In this document: piece after piece, positions 1 to 11,924 of the stretch | How positions within the stretch are numbered: the first letter of the stretch is position 1 | How the letters are laid out: every line of letters starts with the position of its first letter | Origin: Agrocybe praecox | Lineage: Eukaryota; Basidiomycota; Agaricomycetes; Agaricales; Agrocybaceae | DNA: 64,000 nucleotides | Direction: 5' to 3' | Assembly (NCBI GenBank): GCA_964017145.1 | Contig: OZ024841.1 | Location: 4,588,001 to 4,652,000 of the forward strand | Program-made: the position numbers and the translations under genes | The notes under the pieces: model-generated | Told to the model about the DNA's origin: nothing | Seen by the model: only the letters and a program-made list of their open reading frames with translations | The model's database searches: none

Positions 1-1
1 G

Positions 2-421
2 AGGACGACGTCTGAAAGCACCCGATCAGAGAGGCAGTCAACTTCGTCGCTTAGTGGGAGACCGTCAACAGCGGTATCGTCAGCCAAGACCTCGTCGTCG
101 TCGAAAGACCCTCACTTGAAGGAGAAGGAGAAATACGCTCTCACCGAAGCCCAAAAAGCTGATAAACAGGATGATCTCATCCTTGCGAGTGAGCGGGCGG
201 GAGGGACGTTGAGGGTTGGGATTGAGATTGGGTATAGGGAAGTGAGGTGGGGAATTTTGACTTTCACTACATACATCTATTGTTTATTTTCACACTACTA
301 TCGCATCGCATCTACTAATTTCCGATCCATTCTTTTGTTTATGTTTACACCAATGTATGTAGATGCGTACATTCGAATTAAAATACAATCTTTCTTTTTT
401 TGCTGGCGGACTGTCTGGTAA
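2..421 (+). CDS. partial gene entering from left edge, Ser-rich tail, unknown
   Basis: One frame is open from base 2 to a TAA at 419-421. Its first part is rich in Ser, Thr and Arg; around base 110 it becomes Lys/Glu-rich (KEKEKYALTEAQKADKQDD) and then hydrophobic. This reads like the C-terminal end of a gene whose start lies outside the window; coding character fades after about base 270, so the true exon may stop at a splice site earlier than the stop codon. No family recognised. The left end is cut by the window. Confidence 0.3.
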   Translation, partial: RTTSESTRSERQSTSSLSGRPSTAVSSAKTSSSSKDPHLKEKEKYALTEAQKADKQDDLILASERAGGTLRVGIEIGYREVRWGILTFTTYIYCLFSHYYRIASTNFRSILLFMFTPMYVDAYIRIKIQSFFFCWRTVW

Positions 422-3400
422 GGACAAGCTTGAATTCGTTAGCAGCATTAATTTGGTTCCTTCGTTCTTCATTCGTTCGTTGTTTCTCGAGCGTGTACAG
501 TGAGGTGTCAGTCCAATTTTAGGCGCCCACCTGTCAGTCACAATGCATGACAATACTTTTGCTTGAGCTTGAGTCTGTGTCCATGTCGATCTGTTGTCGG
601 CTCCAATGTCTGGCGCAGAAGTACCACCGTGGCTCTGGAAGGCATCTGGGACATCATGAGTTATAATTTTCATAGTATGAGTTGGCGAGAGGCGGTGTCG
701 CGGTGCTTATGCCCTGCTGAACGTGTCAGGATTTAGTATCGAGTAAAAGTAAGAGAAGAAAGGGTGTTGAAAGAGACTTACCCTCCAAATTGCCAAATAT
801 TGTCAATGTGGCGGGGGATCTAATGAGAAGCTTGTTAATCGGTAGCCCTGCTCGGAGTACATCCGAACTATTATGAGCTATAATACTTGATTGAAAGCGA
901 TGGAGCAATCCAGTATCTCCTGGACTGGGATGCAGCCTCGAGCGATGGCGGTTGGGCACGTGTCGACATGTCACAGGCTTTATGTACGATTTTCCAGAAT
1001 GTCCCATTTACGATACTTAATATTTGCATAGCATAGAAAATCGAGGACAAGATGAATGATTGCAACTATAGATAAAGCGCCGGCTGCGTGCCGAGTAACG
1101 ATACATGTGACAAGGCCGAAAATAGAATCTAATGAGAAAACTGAATTGATTACACCTTCAAGATGATCCACCATCGCGCATTCCCCTTCAGCCCATAATC
1201 GTTCGTTCACGGACTCTTATGCCTATATCTATGATTAAAAGTGATATACAGAATGTGGTAAGCAAGTAGCACATTCAGGTTGTGAATCTCCGCTTACCGA
1301 AAACTTGATACAGGGCCATATATCCAATTTCAGATCAAACTCTTCTTCCAGATGTATCCCGTATTGCGAAGAAACAGCAGCTCTCCCTCGAGGAGCTGGT
1401 TGATGTTGATGATAGATGTGGGTGGCGGCTTCCTTGGCTATGGCATTTCGAGGGTCCTTGGGAAGTCGTGGGTTCAGGTTCAAGTAACCGAAGAATGCTA
1501 TTCCTGTACATACAGGGGCGTCGTTTGAGGGGATTGTACACCAGAAGAGGGCAGGGGTGAGGGCACTGGGTCCTCGGCTAATTGTGGGGCATAGCCTAGT
1601 GGCGACGCTGGCATGCATTGGCTGTCTACACCCCCAATGATAATCATGAAGGCTCCTTTCAGGAAATAAAAGTCACCCACCATCAACCTGGTCCACATTC
1701 CGCATCGGACTGCTCGACCCCATGGAAAAGGTACTTCCTGTGGGCAACCTTAACGATAATCTCAACACACATTTTAGCTCAATTACTAAATACAGGATGG
1801 TTCATTTTCTTTGACGCAACATCAATCGGGTTTATTCACAGAAGAAAGAAAGAGGCTTTAACCTCGAGGACGCGCTATGGAGTCAGAATATAAGGAAAAA
1901 CGAACAGGTTGCGTATCCGTATCGATGATCAATTCTTTTCTCATTCCCACCGCTGTCCATTGGTTTGAATAACGCGTGTACCTGGGTCCTGCAGAGCTCT
2001 AGGTCACGAAATACATTACTCATTAAAGTTTAAGCAGGCAGAACTCCCGCAATGATCGTCGGACATCATTCGGCACCAAAGCGCTAGAAGGATTGATCTC
2101 GTAATGAGTGTTGAGGCAGGAGCAGAAGGCCGAAATGTGTAAGTTTCTTCCCAGTCTCTACCACTCCATTTCAATATACACTCAGTATGTACTCAGTACT
2201 CACTTTCCTGAAGCCTATATCCGCCAATGGTTGGTCCCGCAAAGATCAAGCAGAAATGTTACGTCTTCTCCCATTCCCACCGTAGAGGCTATCTGTCAAC
2301 AACAAGTTAACAGTGCGTCGGTTGTCCATGGCTCGAGATGGTGCGCCTTGTATAAACACGTACACGGTTTGTTCTTATCAACGTGTGGCAATCAAGTACA
2401 AGCATAAGGACTTCTAGAACAAAAATTTTGTCTATGTCTAATGATGTGTGGAAATTTTGTGGTCATATTCAGACTGAAATCGGTGGCTACTATCTCCCAG
2501 AGGGTAGTGTTTTTGACTAAGAACATCGCGACCACCTAGGAATGCGATATCCGTGAGTACGTATTGCAAGAGAGAAACAATGAGGGGTTTTATATACCTC
2601 CGCAGGACATCTCAACCCCTGATAATCCGAACGTCATGGTCTGCGGCTCATCGGTTTTGGGAGTCTCCGCCAGTGGGTCGAGATTCGTTCAGGATTAAAT
2701 ATAAAATAAACCATGTGAACAAAGTAGGCCTCACTCGCAGAGCAAAAGAAGATCATAAACTAATTTTAGGGCGTTGTGTATACAACGTATAAAAGAAAAT
2801 CGACACAAACGACGTTGAGGGGACGCGGCCGTGGCGCGATCGTGCCGACTGGGGAGGCGTTCCCAAAAAAGAATGAAAATACAATTTGATTAGATTCCTT
2901 TCAAATTGCACTATGGGCGACGCCTGGACACAGAGAAATATCGTAAGTGTGTAATGAACCACAACATGAGACAGAGCCGCTTCATTTGGCATTAGCAAAG
3001 TACGCCGGCAAAACCAGGGTTGCGGTCACACACCTTCAATCGCAGAAGAAATTGAAGACGAAAAACAGGATCAATTACAACGTTTGCGTCCTACTAGGCA
3101 TTGATGGGTGACATGTACCACAGCTGCGGGCTGCTGAAGGACTAATATCGGTGAATACGGGGCCAACGCGTGCCCGGTAAGTCGGGAGAAGACCTTGCAC
3201 GAGGCGTAAGCGATACTTCTTGCTAATATTCGCTGTCAAAGTTGTCCACATATATTTGGCATCTTACGTCGCGCACTTGGATAATTGATTGACTCATCTT
3301 TCGACGGGAAGGTGCATCGAGCCATCAATTCAGTCGATGACCAATGAGAGAGTCGTTGGTGAACCTTCGGCATGATGATGTCTACTAGCTGACTATCTAT

Positions 3401-5280
3401 GCATCAACTCCGAAGATGGAATCGAATGGATAATCAAAAGAGCAGTTCTAACCGTCTTGTAAGGTCTTTAGTGTCAAACCAACGAAGAACATATCACAAC
3501 GAGAACCCGGAACCATGTCTTTAGAACGGAATATCAACTAATAATGGCAAACTCCAAAATTAATCATGATAGATAGATAAGCCAATTGAGAATTGACTTA
3601 TTGTTTATCATGTACCATTGGGCTCCTAAAGATCTACATAGGTATGTTAATAAGTAAGTAGGCGTCATCAAAAGAAGGAGAAACGGACGAGGTTTACTGT
3701 TTGATTTACATGAATGTGCGCAGAGGTTTTTGAAAGATTCGAGAAAGTTTGAGTAGACCGCGACAATGAATTTCCATCACAGCTCAGCGATCAATCTCAG
3801 TCTATTATATTCGATATCTATCTTTGAACTGGAGCGAAGTGTACACGAGACGAAGGAATCTTGATTTTTGCTTGATTTACATTAAGTTTTGATTCAAGCG
3901 GTGCACATTGTTTGTGTGTGAGCGCCAGGCCAAATACAGTAGGCACAGCCACCGGAGCCAGAATGGTTTCGCTGTCCCCTTTTTCTTTGCTGCTTTGGCT
4001 TTGTGCGCGATCGCGGCCGTTTAACAATGCCCAATCTTGGACCAATACTCCTCGCGTTATAGATATGTGCATTTCAATGTGACTCGCCTCACGTAGGATT
4101 TCCTCCTGCAAGAGAAACTGCACGAGAGATTTGCTATTGTGTACACCATCGACAAAAGTTGGAGCCTCCTCCACAGCAGAAGAGATGCCCACCTGGGAGG
4201 AGGCTCTCGCAGGGGTGGATACCTTGTCCACCGAGTGCATTCATGCTATACCGTGCGGATCTTGATCGGCAGAAACATGTATCTGGAAATATTGTATCAA
4301 AAGTCATCTGTACGTATTCCTTATTATCTGCTAGTACGCCAATACATGATCTAACATTACTGCTCATTATGTATAGAGACTTGCTCGAAGCAACTTCGTA
4401 GAAAAAACCATCTCCCAAAGCGAAGCCGGAAGCAAGGAAGGGAAAGAAACTGGCTTGTGCAGTTAGGGATGTTGACCATTAGGGCCACGGTTGTTGCTCA
4501 TAATGAGGACACCAAGTACGCTGGACTGACAACCTTATATCTTGGCGGACTTTGCCCGTGTCCATGCCTATGCCCCTTCCTGCTTCTCCATCTTTCTGTT
4601 GCACATTCCTTTCACGGCCCTCTTTCGCAGAATCCTCATCACCCCCATGCAGCCCATGATCTATGATCTTTGGCCATCGTCTGCGGCTCTCACTGACAAG
4701 TGTTTTCCATTAACCTTCCCCCCATTAGCTCCGCGGCCCAACAGCCATGTTACCAATAACTCGACAAGCACATTACTTTCGCTCCTAGGAGCTCGTATGG
4801 CCGCCACCGCGCGTCGTCTGCACGTTTCGGCAACGATCATCGACGATGCATGCGATGGTCGGTGGATTTAGTTTGCAGAACTTCATTGGGATGATGAAAA
4901 GGGACCCAGAGCCGTACCGCAGGTTTATGTGGAGTTTTTTCTTTCTTTTTCTTTTACCAGTGGGAATGGTGGCGATGGTGGAGGTACAGGAGGAGCTTCG
5001 TCATTGGCTGGGGTGGGTGGGGTCTTTTGAGGCGGACAAAGGCGGGTTGTTGTCATGGTCCGCATTAACTGTTGGGTTTGAATGTGGTCGATGTTGTGAC
5101 TCCGTTGAGCACCATTACATTCCCGTGTCCAGCCTCCGCACCATTCGCACTCGCACGCTCTTTCCCAATCTCTCTCAGGCATCAATAATATAGCTCTCAC
5201 TGTCAGCCTTTTGGCTGGTACGAACAGCGCCGTCGTCTCGATATCTTCCACTTCTTTGGTACCAGTACCCCCATCTGTGA
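422..5280. other. no supported gene; scattered short frames
   Basis: I see only short, mutually overlapping open frames. The better ones are minus-strand frames at 1235-1618 (127 codons), 980-1210 and 3818-4240 (140 codons); none matches a family I know, and I could not join them with convincing splice sites. A copy of a dispersed repeat lies at 2890-2935. The rest looks like decayed intergenic DNA. Confidence 0.5.
2890..2935 (+). repeat. short dispersed repeat, copy 1 (partner at 14378)
   Basis: About 46 bp matches 14378-14423 in the same orientation with few differences; the shared core is GGGCGACGCCTGGACACAGA. On the minus strand both copies read as a similar peptide (CVQASP followed by QF and NLI), so this may be an exon remnant rather than a transposon end. 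Confidence 0.6.
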
Positions 5281-5282
5281 CC

Positions 5283-5780
5283 GAGTCGCCTACGCCTATC
5301 CACGCACGCACGCACGAACTTTTTCTAAATCTGCATTTAGATTTTCCCTTTTCCAACCTTTTTTACCTAGCTATTTCAAACATAAATTTTTATTATTATG
5401 AACTTGACCGCTTCTTGAGAATAACGAAGGTGTGCAGGTGTTTGAGTTTCGGGTTTGGGCTGAAACGAAATAAGGCCAGTCAAGCAAATGAATGAAAATT
5501 ATACTATACTAACTGGTGAACTTTGCGTTTTGCGGGATGTTCTGCGGTGGGATGTCTAACTCTAAATGCAAGTTAGAGTCGCGACGCATTCGAATGGTGG
5601 GAAATTGGAATAACGGGCCGAAGACGAGCGGCGCATTCCTAGCTGGAAAGCAAATAAAAACTTGTCGAGTGCTTACAGGTAAAGACCGTAAGATATGCGT
5701 ACGCTGCAGGCGTTCATAAAAACAAGGTTAGAAGGGCTCGGGATTGGAATTTGGCACGTACTCAATCGCGACGCGACAGT
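5283..5780 (+). repeat. dispersed repeat A, left copy (inverted partner at 36.1-36.4 kb)
   Basis: The reverse complement of 36076-36395 aligns here over two blocks, 5296-5507 and about 5673-5780, at high identity (roughly 90 percent by eye). This copy has about 165 extra bp between the blocks (5508-5672) that the other copy lacks. The repeat is AT-rich and I see no coding frame or transposon ends. The two copies are about 31 kb apart in opposite orientation. Confidence 0.75.
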
Positions 5781-5964
5781 ATGCAATGCATCCCTATTAG
5801 AGAATGAGAGGGTTAAGTTGGCATACTCTGACATGATATCACATAACACAACGCGACTGTCCATAGGTTCATGTCATATGGTACAGTATAGCAGTACTAT
5901 GTGAAATAACAAGCTTATTTCCATCAAAATGTCGTATGAAATTATTAAAATAATATAGCTCTAC

Positions 5965-6315
5965 TCATCCGGCAATATACTGCTCAGTGGATGAGCCCCT
6001 TCCCCCAACATCTTCCAGTACATCATTTAAAATATTTTGGATCAATATATACCTATCCATATACTCTTCACTAGTGGCTTTGGCAATATCCAACTCCCGG
6101 TTGAGCCTCAGGAGTTGATTGGCCAGTGCCGTCATAGTGAGTCTGAGAGATTGGTTCTCCTCCTCCCTTTGCCGAATCCTCCGAGCAAATAGGGAGCAGT
6201 CGGGGCAGAAATGACGTCCGATAACAGGAATATGATGTCTCCACGGCATTGATGCAATGCAGACTGGCCATAGCAAAGTCAACTGGGGCGCATGGGGCAG
6301 AGGTAAGCGACTCAC
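5965..6315 (-). CDS. hypothetical 116-aa coiled-coil protein
   Basis: An uninterrupted minus-strand frame. It contains a CPDC pair near residue 38, then a long Leu/Arg/Glu-rich helix (RQREEENQSLRL, then TMTALANQLLRLNREL) that looks like a coiled coil, and a short polar tail. The first codons may not be the true start: GTGAGTCGC directly overlaps the start region and could be an intron donor, so a short upstream exon is possible. No family recognised. Kept because the heptad-like Leu pattern is unlikely in random sequence. Confidence 0.35.
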   Translation of the reverse strand: MSRLPLPHAPQLTLLWPVCIASMPWRHHIPVIGRHFCPDCSLFARRIRQREEENQSLRLTMTALANQLLRLNRELDIAKATSEEYMDRYILIQNILNDVLEDVGGRGSSTEQYIAG

Positions 6316-6439
6316 ATGATGTTGAAACCTTGGAATGTATACGGAAAAAAACTGTGTAAACCCTAAAGTGAAGGGGCTGGGTTATGGGTCGTCAACATTT
6401 TATCTCAGATGTAAAAAAGTATGGTGGAGAGTAAAATGT

Positions 6440-8700
6440 ACGTACCTTGGTCTGGGAGTTTGAACTGCCGTTTTTACCGCCGTTGAGAAGAAAAGAGATG
6501 GGAACTATGACCCGTGGCATATCTCTGACAGCTTTCCAAACGCAAGCAAATAGCCTCCCTTCAGGTTTCCTCCAAACCACCACCACCGTTCCTTCATTCT
6601 CATCGTTGACCGCAACATCGTCTACTTTCTCCATTTCTTGCTCTTTATATCTCAAGCAATACATTACCTTCACCCTGCTGCTGTCTGGGCTTCCATATCC
6701 ATCGGGTCTATCTTGATTGATGATAGTCAATTTATGAACTCCCGAATTCAAATTTCGAACTCCCTTGGGGTAGTTTTGCTCTTGTGCCACATATAACAAC
6801 AATTATCCACGAAAGCCGAAGAACGAACCAGCCACAATTTCTTTGGCCAGGTCATCTCAGGACGCTCAACAATGCCTCGCTGTTCGGCTTTGGGGTGGTC
6901 AAAAAGCAGAGGTCAATGCCAACGACGAGTGCGACTGGGAAGCCGAAAGCGAAGGGCGGTGGGCCAAAAGGGGGTGGAGCGGCGCCAGCGCCAGTGCCAG
7001 CTTTGGACAAGGGTATGAACGTCGGCGGATAGAAGGGAAAGGGGAAAGATATGTTAGATCTCGACTTGGACAGGGTATGTTTTTTCTTCTATCATGGATT
7101 ATGAACTTGTTCTAACTATCTTGATGTTATCTCTTTTTTTTACTTTCCCGGTATCTATATCATCCCTCAACTTACGTATCCCCGGCCTTCGAAAAAGTCC
7201 CCAATTTCACCTCGTCGTTCTCCCGCCGAAATGCCACGACCATAGTCTTTCCAATTCCGCTCATCGCAGCTAGTTACATCGACACCGAAACCGAAACCAA
7301 ATGCGAAACCTATTTCGAATGATAAAACCACTGCGCTGCGTCCTCTAGATAAATCAGCTTCTTTGCCTGTCATCGGCACGATCACACCCACAAATACCAA
7401 CGGCGAGAAAGGGATCAATAAAAGGCCCCATTCACCGCCTCAACAACCTAGTAACGACCATAATGATTTGGATGACGATGGGCTGGACACTATCGAACGA
7501 GCATTGAACTTGAAAGCACGTACAATACCTCTCCGGTACCGAAGTCCAAATTGATGCAGAATCGCGCAGAGCTAAAGGCTTATTTGAATCTGTACTATGC
7601 CAATTCTCTCCTTGATGATGGTGCTGCAGAAAAGCGAAAGATGGAGGAAGACATTGCGGCCGGAAGCTGGTGGTGGTGAGCCCGCCAGTGCATAAGCATA
7701 GGACGTTGGTGGGGTATGCTGCTTCACTTGCTTCTGCTCAAGCTGCCAGAGCTGCTGCCATTGCTGCTGCCGCCTCTAAAAACACGCTGCCTGCTGCTGC
7801 TGGTATCACCGTTTCGAAAGAGGACAAAGGCGAAGATAAGGCCGCACTTTCCAGCTCTCTGCCTTCTCCTGCTTCTTCCTTGATACAGCAGCCCATGTTC
7901 TCGTCCCCAACAAAACCTAGAAAGGATATCAAGATGCAGCCCATGACGTCTGCGATGAAGAGGGCGAGGGCCCTGCTGGGAAGGGAGGATTCAAAGATGA
8001 CCATGATGAAGACCATGGCCATGACAAGCCAAACGACATCCTCAACATCAGCGACAAAGGCCGCAGCAGCAGCCAACAAAGATCAAGGTCGAGGAAGTCG
8101 AGGTGCAAGTCGTCGACTGATGCACCTCCCGCTCCTCTCCCTTCTGGATCCCAACCACCATCACCACGATCTATTCGTCAAACCGCCTCCAGTTCATCCA
8201 TATCTTCTCAAAGCACCCGCACGCCTCCTACATAACCTGCGGCCCAAGCACCTGTGGTACTACCTCGCTCGTTAATGAACGCATCGTCCTCCGCCCTCGC
8301 TCAGTCCCAGAAGTATAAAACAGCTACCCAAGGGCCATCTCCTTCCCGTTCCTCTCCATACCACCCAGACCGGAGAATGCGGAGGTGCAGTGGAAGACTG
8401 TTAACACGCGTTGAAAGGCATATTCAGAAGTCTGTCTTTGGTGGTCCGTTGTCTGCGATGGCAGACGATCCAGGTTTGGATCATCTAGTACCTAAGCGAC
8501 CCTCTGGAAATTCACCCGCTCCTCGAGTCCTTGATGCTTCTGTCGTCCCTCCAAACCTCATCACAGCTGGGAAGAGTTCGCTCAACCGACGGCGGGTGGG
8601 CAAATGCGCAAGGCATCGGCATGGATTTCCTTGATTCATATGTGAAGGCCCTGCCCTGCAGCATTCGAGGGACGAGAGAGATGAGCGGATGCCGGTGTAT
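6440..8700 (+). pseudogene. decayed unknown gene, copy 1 of a duplicated segment
   Basis: This stretch is paralogous, in the same orientation, to 29150-30450. Shared landmarks are a peptide with FLWPGHLRT (6830s), a Thr/Asn-rich block IGTIT (7370s), a conserved acidic block NDHNDLDDDGLDTIERAL (about 7455-7510), then LMQN..AEL.AYLNL.YANSLLD (about 7550-7620) and KRKMEEDIAAGSWWW. Ala-rich and Ser-rich frames follow to about 8640. Blocks sit in different frames and are interrupted by stops, so this copy is not intact. On the opposite strand of the first 350 bp a separate acidic frame (VAVNDENEGTVVVV) is also shared by both copies, suggesting a divergent neighbour was duplicated with it. Function unknown. 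Confidence 0.55.
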
Positions 8701-8921
8701 GATGGGGTGTGCCCAGACAAGCTGGTGACAGCGCTGGAGCCCTCCGCCGTAGTTATTTTCTTAGTCTCGAATCACAGAATGGACATCTCGGACTGTCTAC
8801 ATGTAATTTCGTCACGCTTATCACATAGCTACTAGCACCGTGGACATGTTAAACCTGCAATAAAACGACTTAATGCGATAGGGATGTATACACGGCTCGA
8901 AATGCAGGCTATACAGTCATT

Positions 8922-8955
8922 CACCGGTCAATGACACACACCGGTCAATGACACA
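8922..8955 (+). repeat. two-unit tandem repeat ACCGGTCAATGACACA
   Basis: Two adjacent copies of ACCGGTCAATGACACAMAC-like sequence, about 18 bp each, in the gap before the TET/JBP gene. The GTCAATGAC core resembles the motif clustered at 14.3-15.9 kb, which may mark another transposon end. The rest of 8730-9126 holds no gene I can support. Confidence 0.5.
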
Positions 8956-9550
8956 AACTCATATTCCGACCTCAAATTTGAATCGATTTCTTTGATTTCT
9001 TTTGTAATGTCTTTATTAAATACATATCTATCATAATCCAGAATATCTAAAGCCCCAGGTTTTTACATCTTCTGATATTTATGAATAGATCAGATTTTGG
9101 GGAATTTATGAATATTCGTACCGGATTTGCAATATTGCGACTCTTTAAACGCATCCGAGGCGAGTCTGAGTCCGGGGGTCGCGGGAGGGAATGATGGAGC
9201 CAGAACCAGGACTAGCTACGCCCTGGAGGATGTTGTAGGGCCGAATTCAAAATTTAAATTCCACCTTCAAAAATGGGACGACCGGTGCGTCTTGATATAT
9301 CATTTTTAAATTTAATCTTTGTTAAAACTTTATGCAGCACCTCCTTGCCGCTAGTGGATAGTCATAACAAGATATTTGGTGTTCTAGCAGGCCAACCCAC
9401 AGACCCCGAATGGCCCGTGTTAATGCAACAAGCGAAGGAAGCACTGGAGAAGCAGCAGAAAAGATACAACGTAGCCTAGTCGGCTGAAAATGAGAAGAAT
9501 TCTCGCCTGGGCGACTTTACTTCGCTGCATTCTGGTGTGTCACACTGCGG

Positions 9551-11177
9551 CTACGGTGGCTCAGAACCGCATGGTAGGATTTTTGATTTTAGTTTTTGAT
9601 TTTGATCGTTTGATCAATAAGCGTGGCATCGGCTAACCGTTTTCGGACCGTCGCCTCAGGCCTGTACCCCCGCCCATCGTCGAAACCATTGACTAAGGCA
9701 TATTTCCCTATGCATATTTCTGTATACCATCGGTACAACAGAGCTAATTACTTTGTACTCTCAACTGGAACAGAGGTGGTTACGGGGACGAGCGTCGAGG
9801 AAAGTAATACAGATCGGCGATCTCGGCGAGACTTCGTCGTTTTCGTGAGTTGTGAAAGGGTAACTGTGTTCTAGTAAAAGAAAGGATTGTGTCTGTGTCT
9901 ACACGTAGTATTGAATTCCAGATTCAAGTATATAGTACTGGATTGTGAGATTGAAGACATTTCAGCCACCCCTCGCTGAAAGGCGAGGTTCTCCTATGGA
10001 TGCATAAACATTTTCATACATGGCCATAGTCTCGTCGCTTCCAAATTGCAGAAAGTCTGGGCAATCATATTTTGCAAGAAACTCATCGAGGATGTCGTCA
10101 GGGACTGGGATCAGGCAGTGTTTGCCACCAAATCGTGTCGGGTTCTCGTACATATCGATTCGTCGAGATCCACTGGGAAGCAGAATGCAGTTTTGCTTTC
10201 TAACCTTATAAGCATGATTCTCTACCACAATATCATCATGTCGAAGTTGAACAATGCATCCCCAGAGCCAAGATTTGACCTCACTACGGAAAAATGAAGA
10301 AGTTATCGTCGAGAAAAATTATAGGAGATCAACATGCACCCTTCGCGTGCAATTGGTTGTTTTTTTGATATCCCGAGGTGAAAAGGCCGGGCTCGTGTTC
10401 GTAAAGAATATTGCTGAGCTCGGTCTCCTATATCGGTCGCCAAGCTCGTTCTTGAGTGATACTTATTATCATATATGCTTTTGACTGCTTTGACTGCAGG
10501 AACAGCTATCTCGGGAATATTTATGCACTTTGTTCTGTTTGTAAAGTGGTGTACAAGTAATGCATTAGAGTTGGTTTTGAATAATTAGGAAACTTCTTCA
10601 ACTTAGTGTCGTAACCAGTGACCATTGTAATTAGCTTTCCTAGCTCACTCCCCTTGTGGCAGTCGTCATAAGAGCCATCCCTGTTCAATATCATGGTAAT
10701 TTTAATCAGGTATAGTTTGAGTCCCGATATTCATTGTGCATTTACTACAAAGTATGCTACGTAATTTCTTTCTCAAGTCAATTGTAAACTTGATTGAATC
10801 GCTATGAAAACGTTGATATAAGTACGGCGGGATTTCATACAAAAATTTGAAGTCCCGTTAAGCCTCGCCAAGATCACCGACCATTTCTCATAATGTACCG
10901 CCTGCACTCGCACACGGCGCACACACGTACGCTTGAGAATACGGCGGTAGAGCTATATGAAACCGTCCATAGTTGCTCAATTATCTCTGGTGTCCCGACG
11001 ATATACAGAGATATGCGTAGGGAAGTATGTCTTCATCAAAGGTTTCGACGATGGGCGGGGTTACAGGCCTGAGGCGACGGTCCGAAAACGGTTAGCCGAT
11101 GCCACGCTTATTGATCAAACGATCAAAATCAAAAACTAAAATCAAAAATCCTACCATGCGGTTCTGAGCCACCGTAG
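9551..11177. mobile_element. 1627-bp TIR transposon inserted in the TET/JBP gene
   Basis: The ends are inverted repeats starting CTACGGTGGCTCAGAACCGC. The outer 140 bp (9551-9690 against 11041-11177) are almost identical; similarity continues at about 75 percent for another 60 bp to roughly 9750 and 10980. CGG is present on both sides (9548-9550 and 11178-11180), a likely 3-bp target duplication. Removing the element plus one CGG joins CACTGC to GGCGGCCAG in frame and restores the conserved glycine-rich stretch of the host gene, which fixes the boundaries independently. No transposase is visible, so the element is non-autonomous. Long inverted repeats recall Mutator-like elements, but a 3-bp duplication does not, so I leave the superfamily open. 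Confidence 0.85.
9962..10320 (-). pseudogene. gene fragment carried inside the TIR element
   Basis: On the minus strand the element carries an open frame of 88 codons from 10228 to 9962, and the same frame stays open upstream to a possible acceptor (CGTAG) near 10285. It contains SWLWGCIVQLRHDD, then MYENPTRFGGKHCLIPVP and LDEFLAKYDCPDF. The even composition and clean reading suggest a real protein exon that was captured, not transposase. I cannot name the family. A second, intact relative of this peptide elsewhere in the genome would be the donor. Confidence 0.5.
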
Positions 11178-11924
11178 CGGCGGCCAGGCTAAACCACAGA
11201 ATTTTGTTAACAATACGACGGACAAGGCTGTTTTGCAGGAGTTGAATGCCTCCGAGCCATTCAAAAGACTCGCAGGGTTTTCATCATGTGCGTCATTCAT
11301 ATTTCCCTCTTTTTTTTCTTGGCTCACTGTTCCCTGTTAAAGATATTCTGTTTACGTGGGCGCGAAACCTGTACCACTATTACGTGGATCGTATTGGGCA
11401 GCTTTTTGCGCAGGATTCAACGTTACGGCGTAACTTCGTTACCAGCGTGTTTTCGGCGGCATCATACAATCTCGGCCCTTGCTTTGTGTGCGTCAAGCAT
11501 ACAGATTATGCCAATCTTCCTTTCGGGATGTGCGCTATCACGCCCCTCGGTGATTTCGACTCTAAGAAAGGAGGTCACCTTATCCTCTGGGATTGCGGAC
11601 TCGTCATTGAATTTCCAGCAGGCTCAACCATCCTCATCCCTTCGGGCATCCTTGCCCACTCGAATACTGCCATTGGAAGCAATGAAACCCGCTTTCCATT
11701 CATACAGTGCAGTGCAGGCGCGTCGTTTAAGTGGGTTGAAAATGATTTCAAAAACTCAGTGCGTTGGGGATCACTTTCGAAGCAAGAGAAAGAAAAAGCA
11801 AGGGTACAGAATAACTTGTTCTGCCAATTTGGACTTTCACTTTTTTCTGACTTTCAATCTATGGTACCTACTGAGTCGTCCTAGCTTACATTCCGTATAT
11901 AAATACTCGTTTCAAATGCCATGA

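Larger units (their letters stand above)
9127..11884 (+). pseudogene. TET/JBP-type 2-oxoglutarate/Fe(II) dioxygenase, split by a transposon
   Basis: N-terminal exons: 9127-9284 (ends KFKFHLQKWDDR), a 53-bp intron, then 9338-9550 with LPLVDSHNKIFGVLAGQP and GDFTSLHSGVSHCG. A transposon fills 9551-11177. The frame resumes at 11181 with GGQAKPQNFVNN and ELNASEPFKRLAGF, then after an intron (donor about 11277, acceptor about 11344) LYHYYVDRIG, NLGPCFVCVKHTDYANLPFG, GGHLILWD and IPSGILAHSNTAIG. The catalytic HxD (HTD, about 11498), distal His (AHSN, 11657) and 2OG-binding Arg (ETR, 11690) are all present. Besides the insertion, an in-frame TAG at about 9477 breaks the left half. Family knowledge: fungal TET/JBP dioxygenases oxidise 5-methylcytosine and were reported expanded in basidiomycetes beside KDZ transposons. 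I assign the family from the HxD..H..R pattern and memory of basidiomycete homologues. The exact start is uncertain. Confidence 0.75.

Noticed and set aside
4925..5356. 143-codon minus-strand frame
   Set aside because: No motif, competing plus-strand frame of similar length, and its start runs into repeat A.
9962..10228. Transposase encoded by the TIR element
   Set aside because: The peptide is short and shows no transposase-like DDE motif context or DNA-binding finger; it reads like a piece of a host protein.
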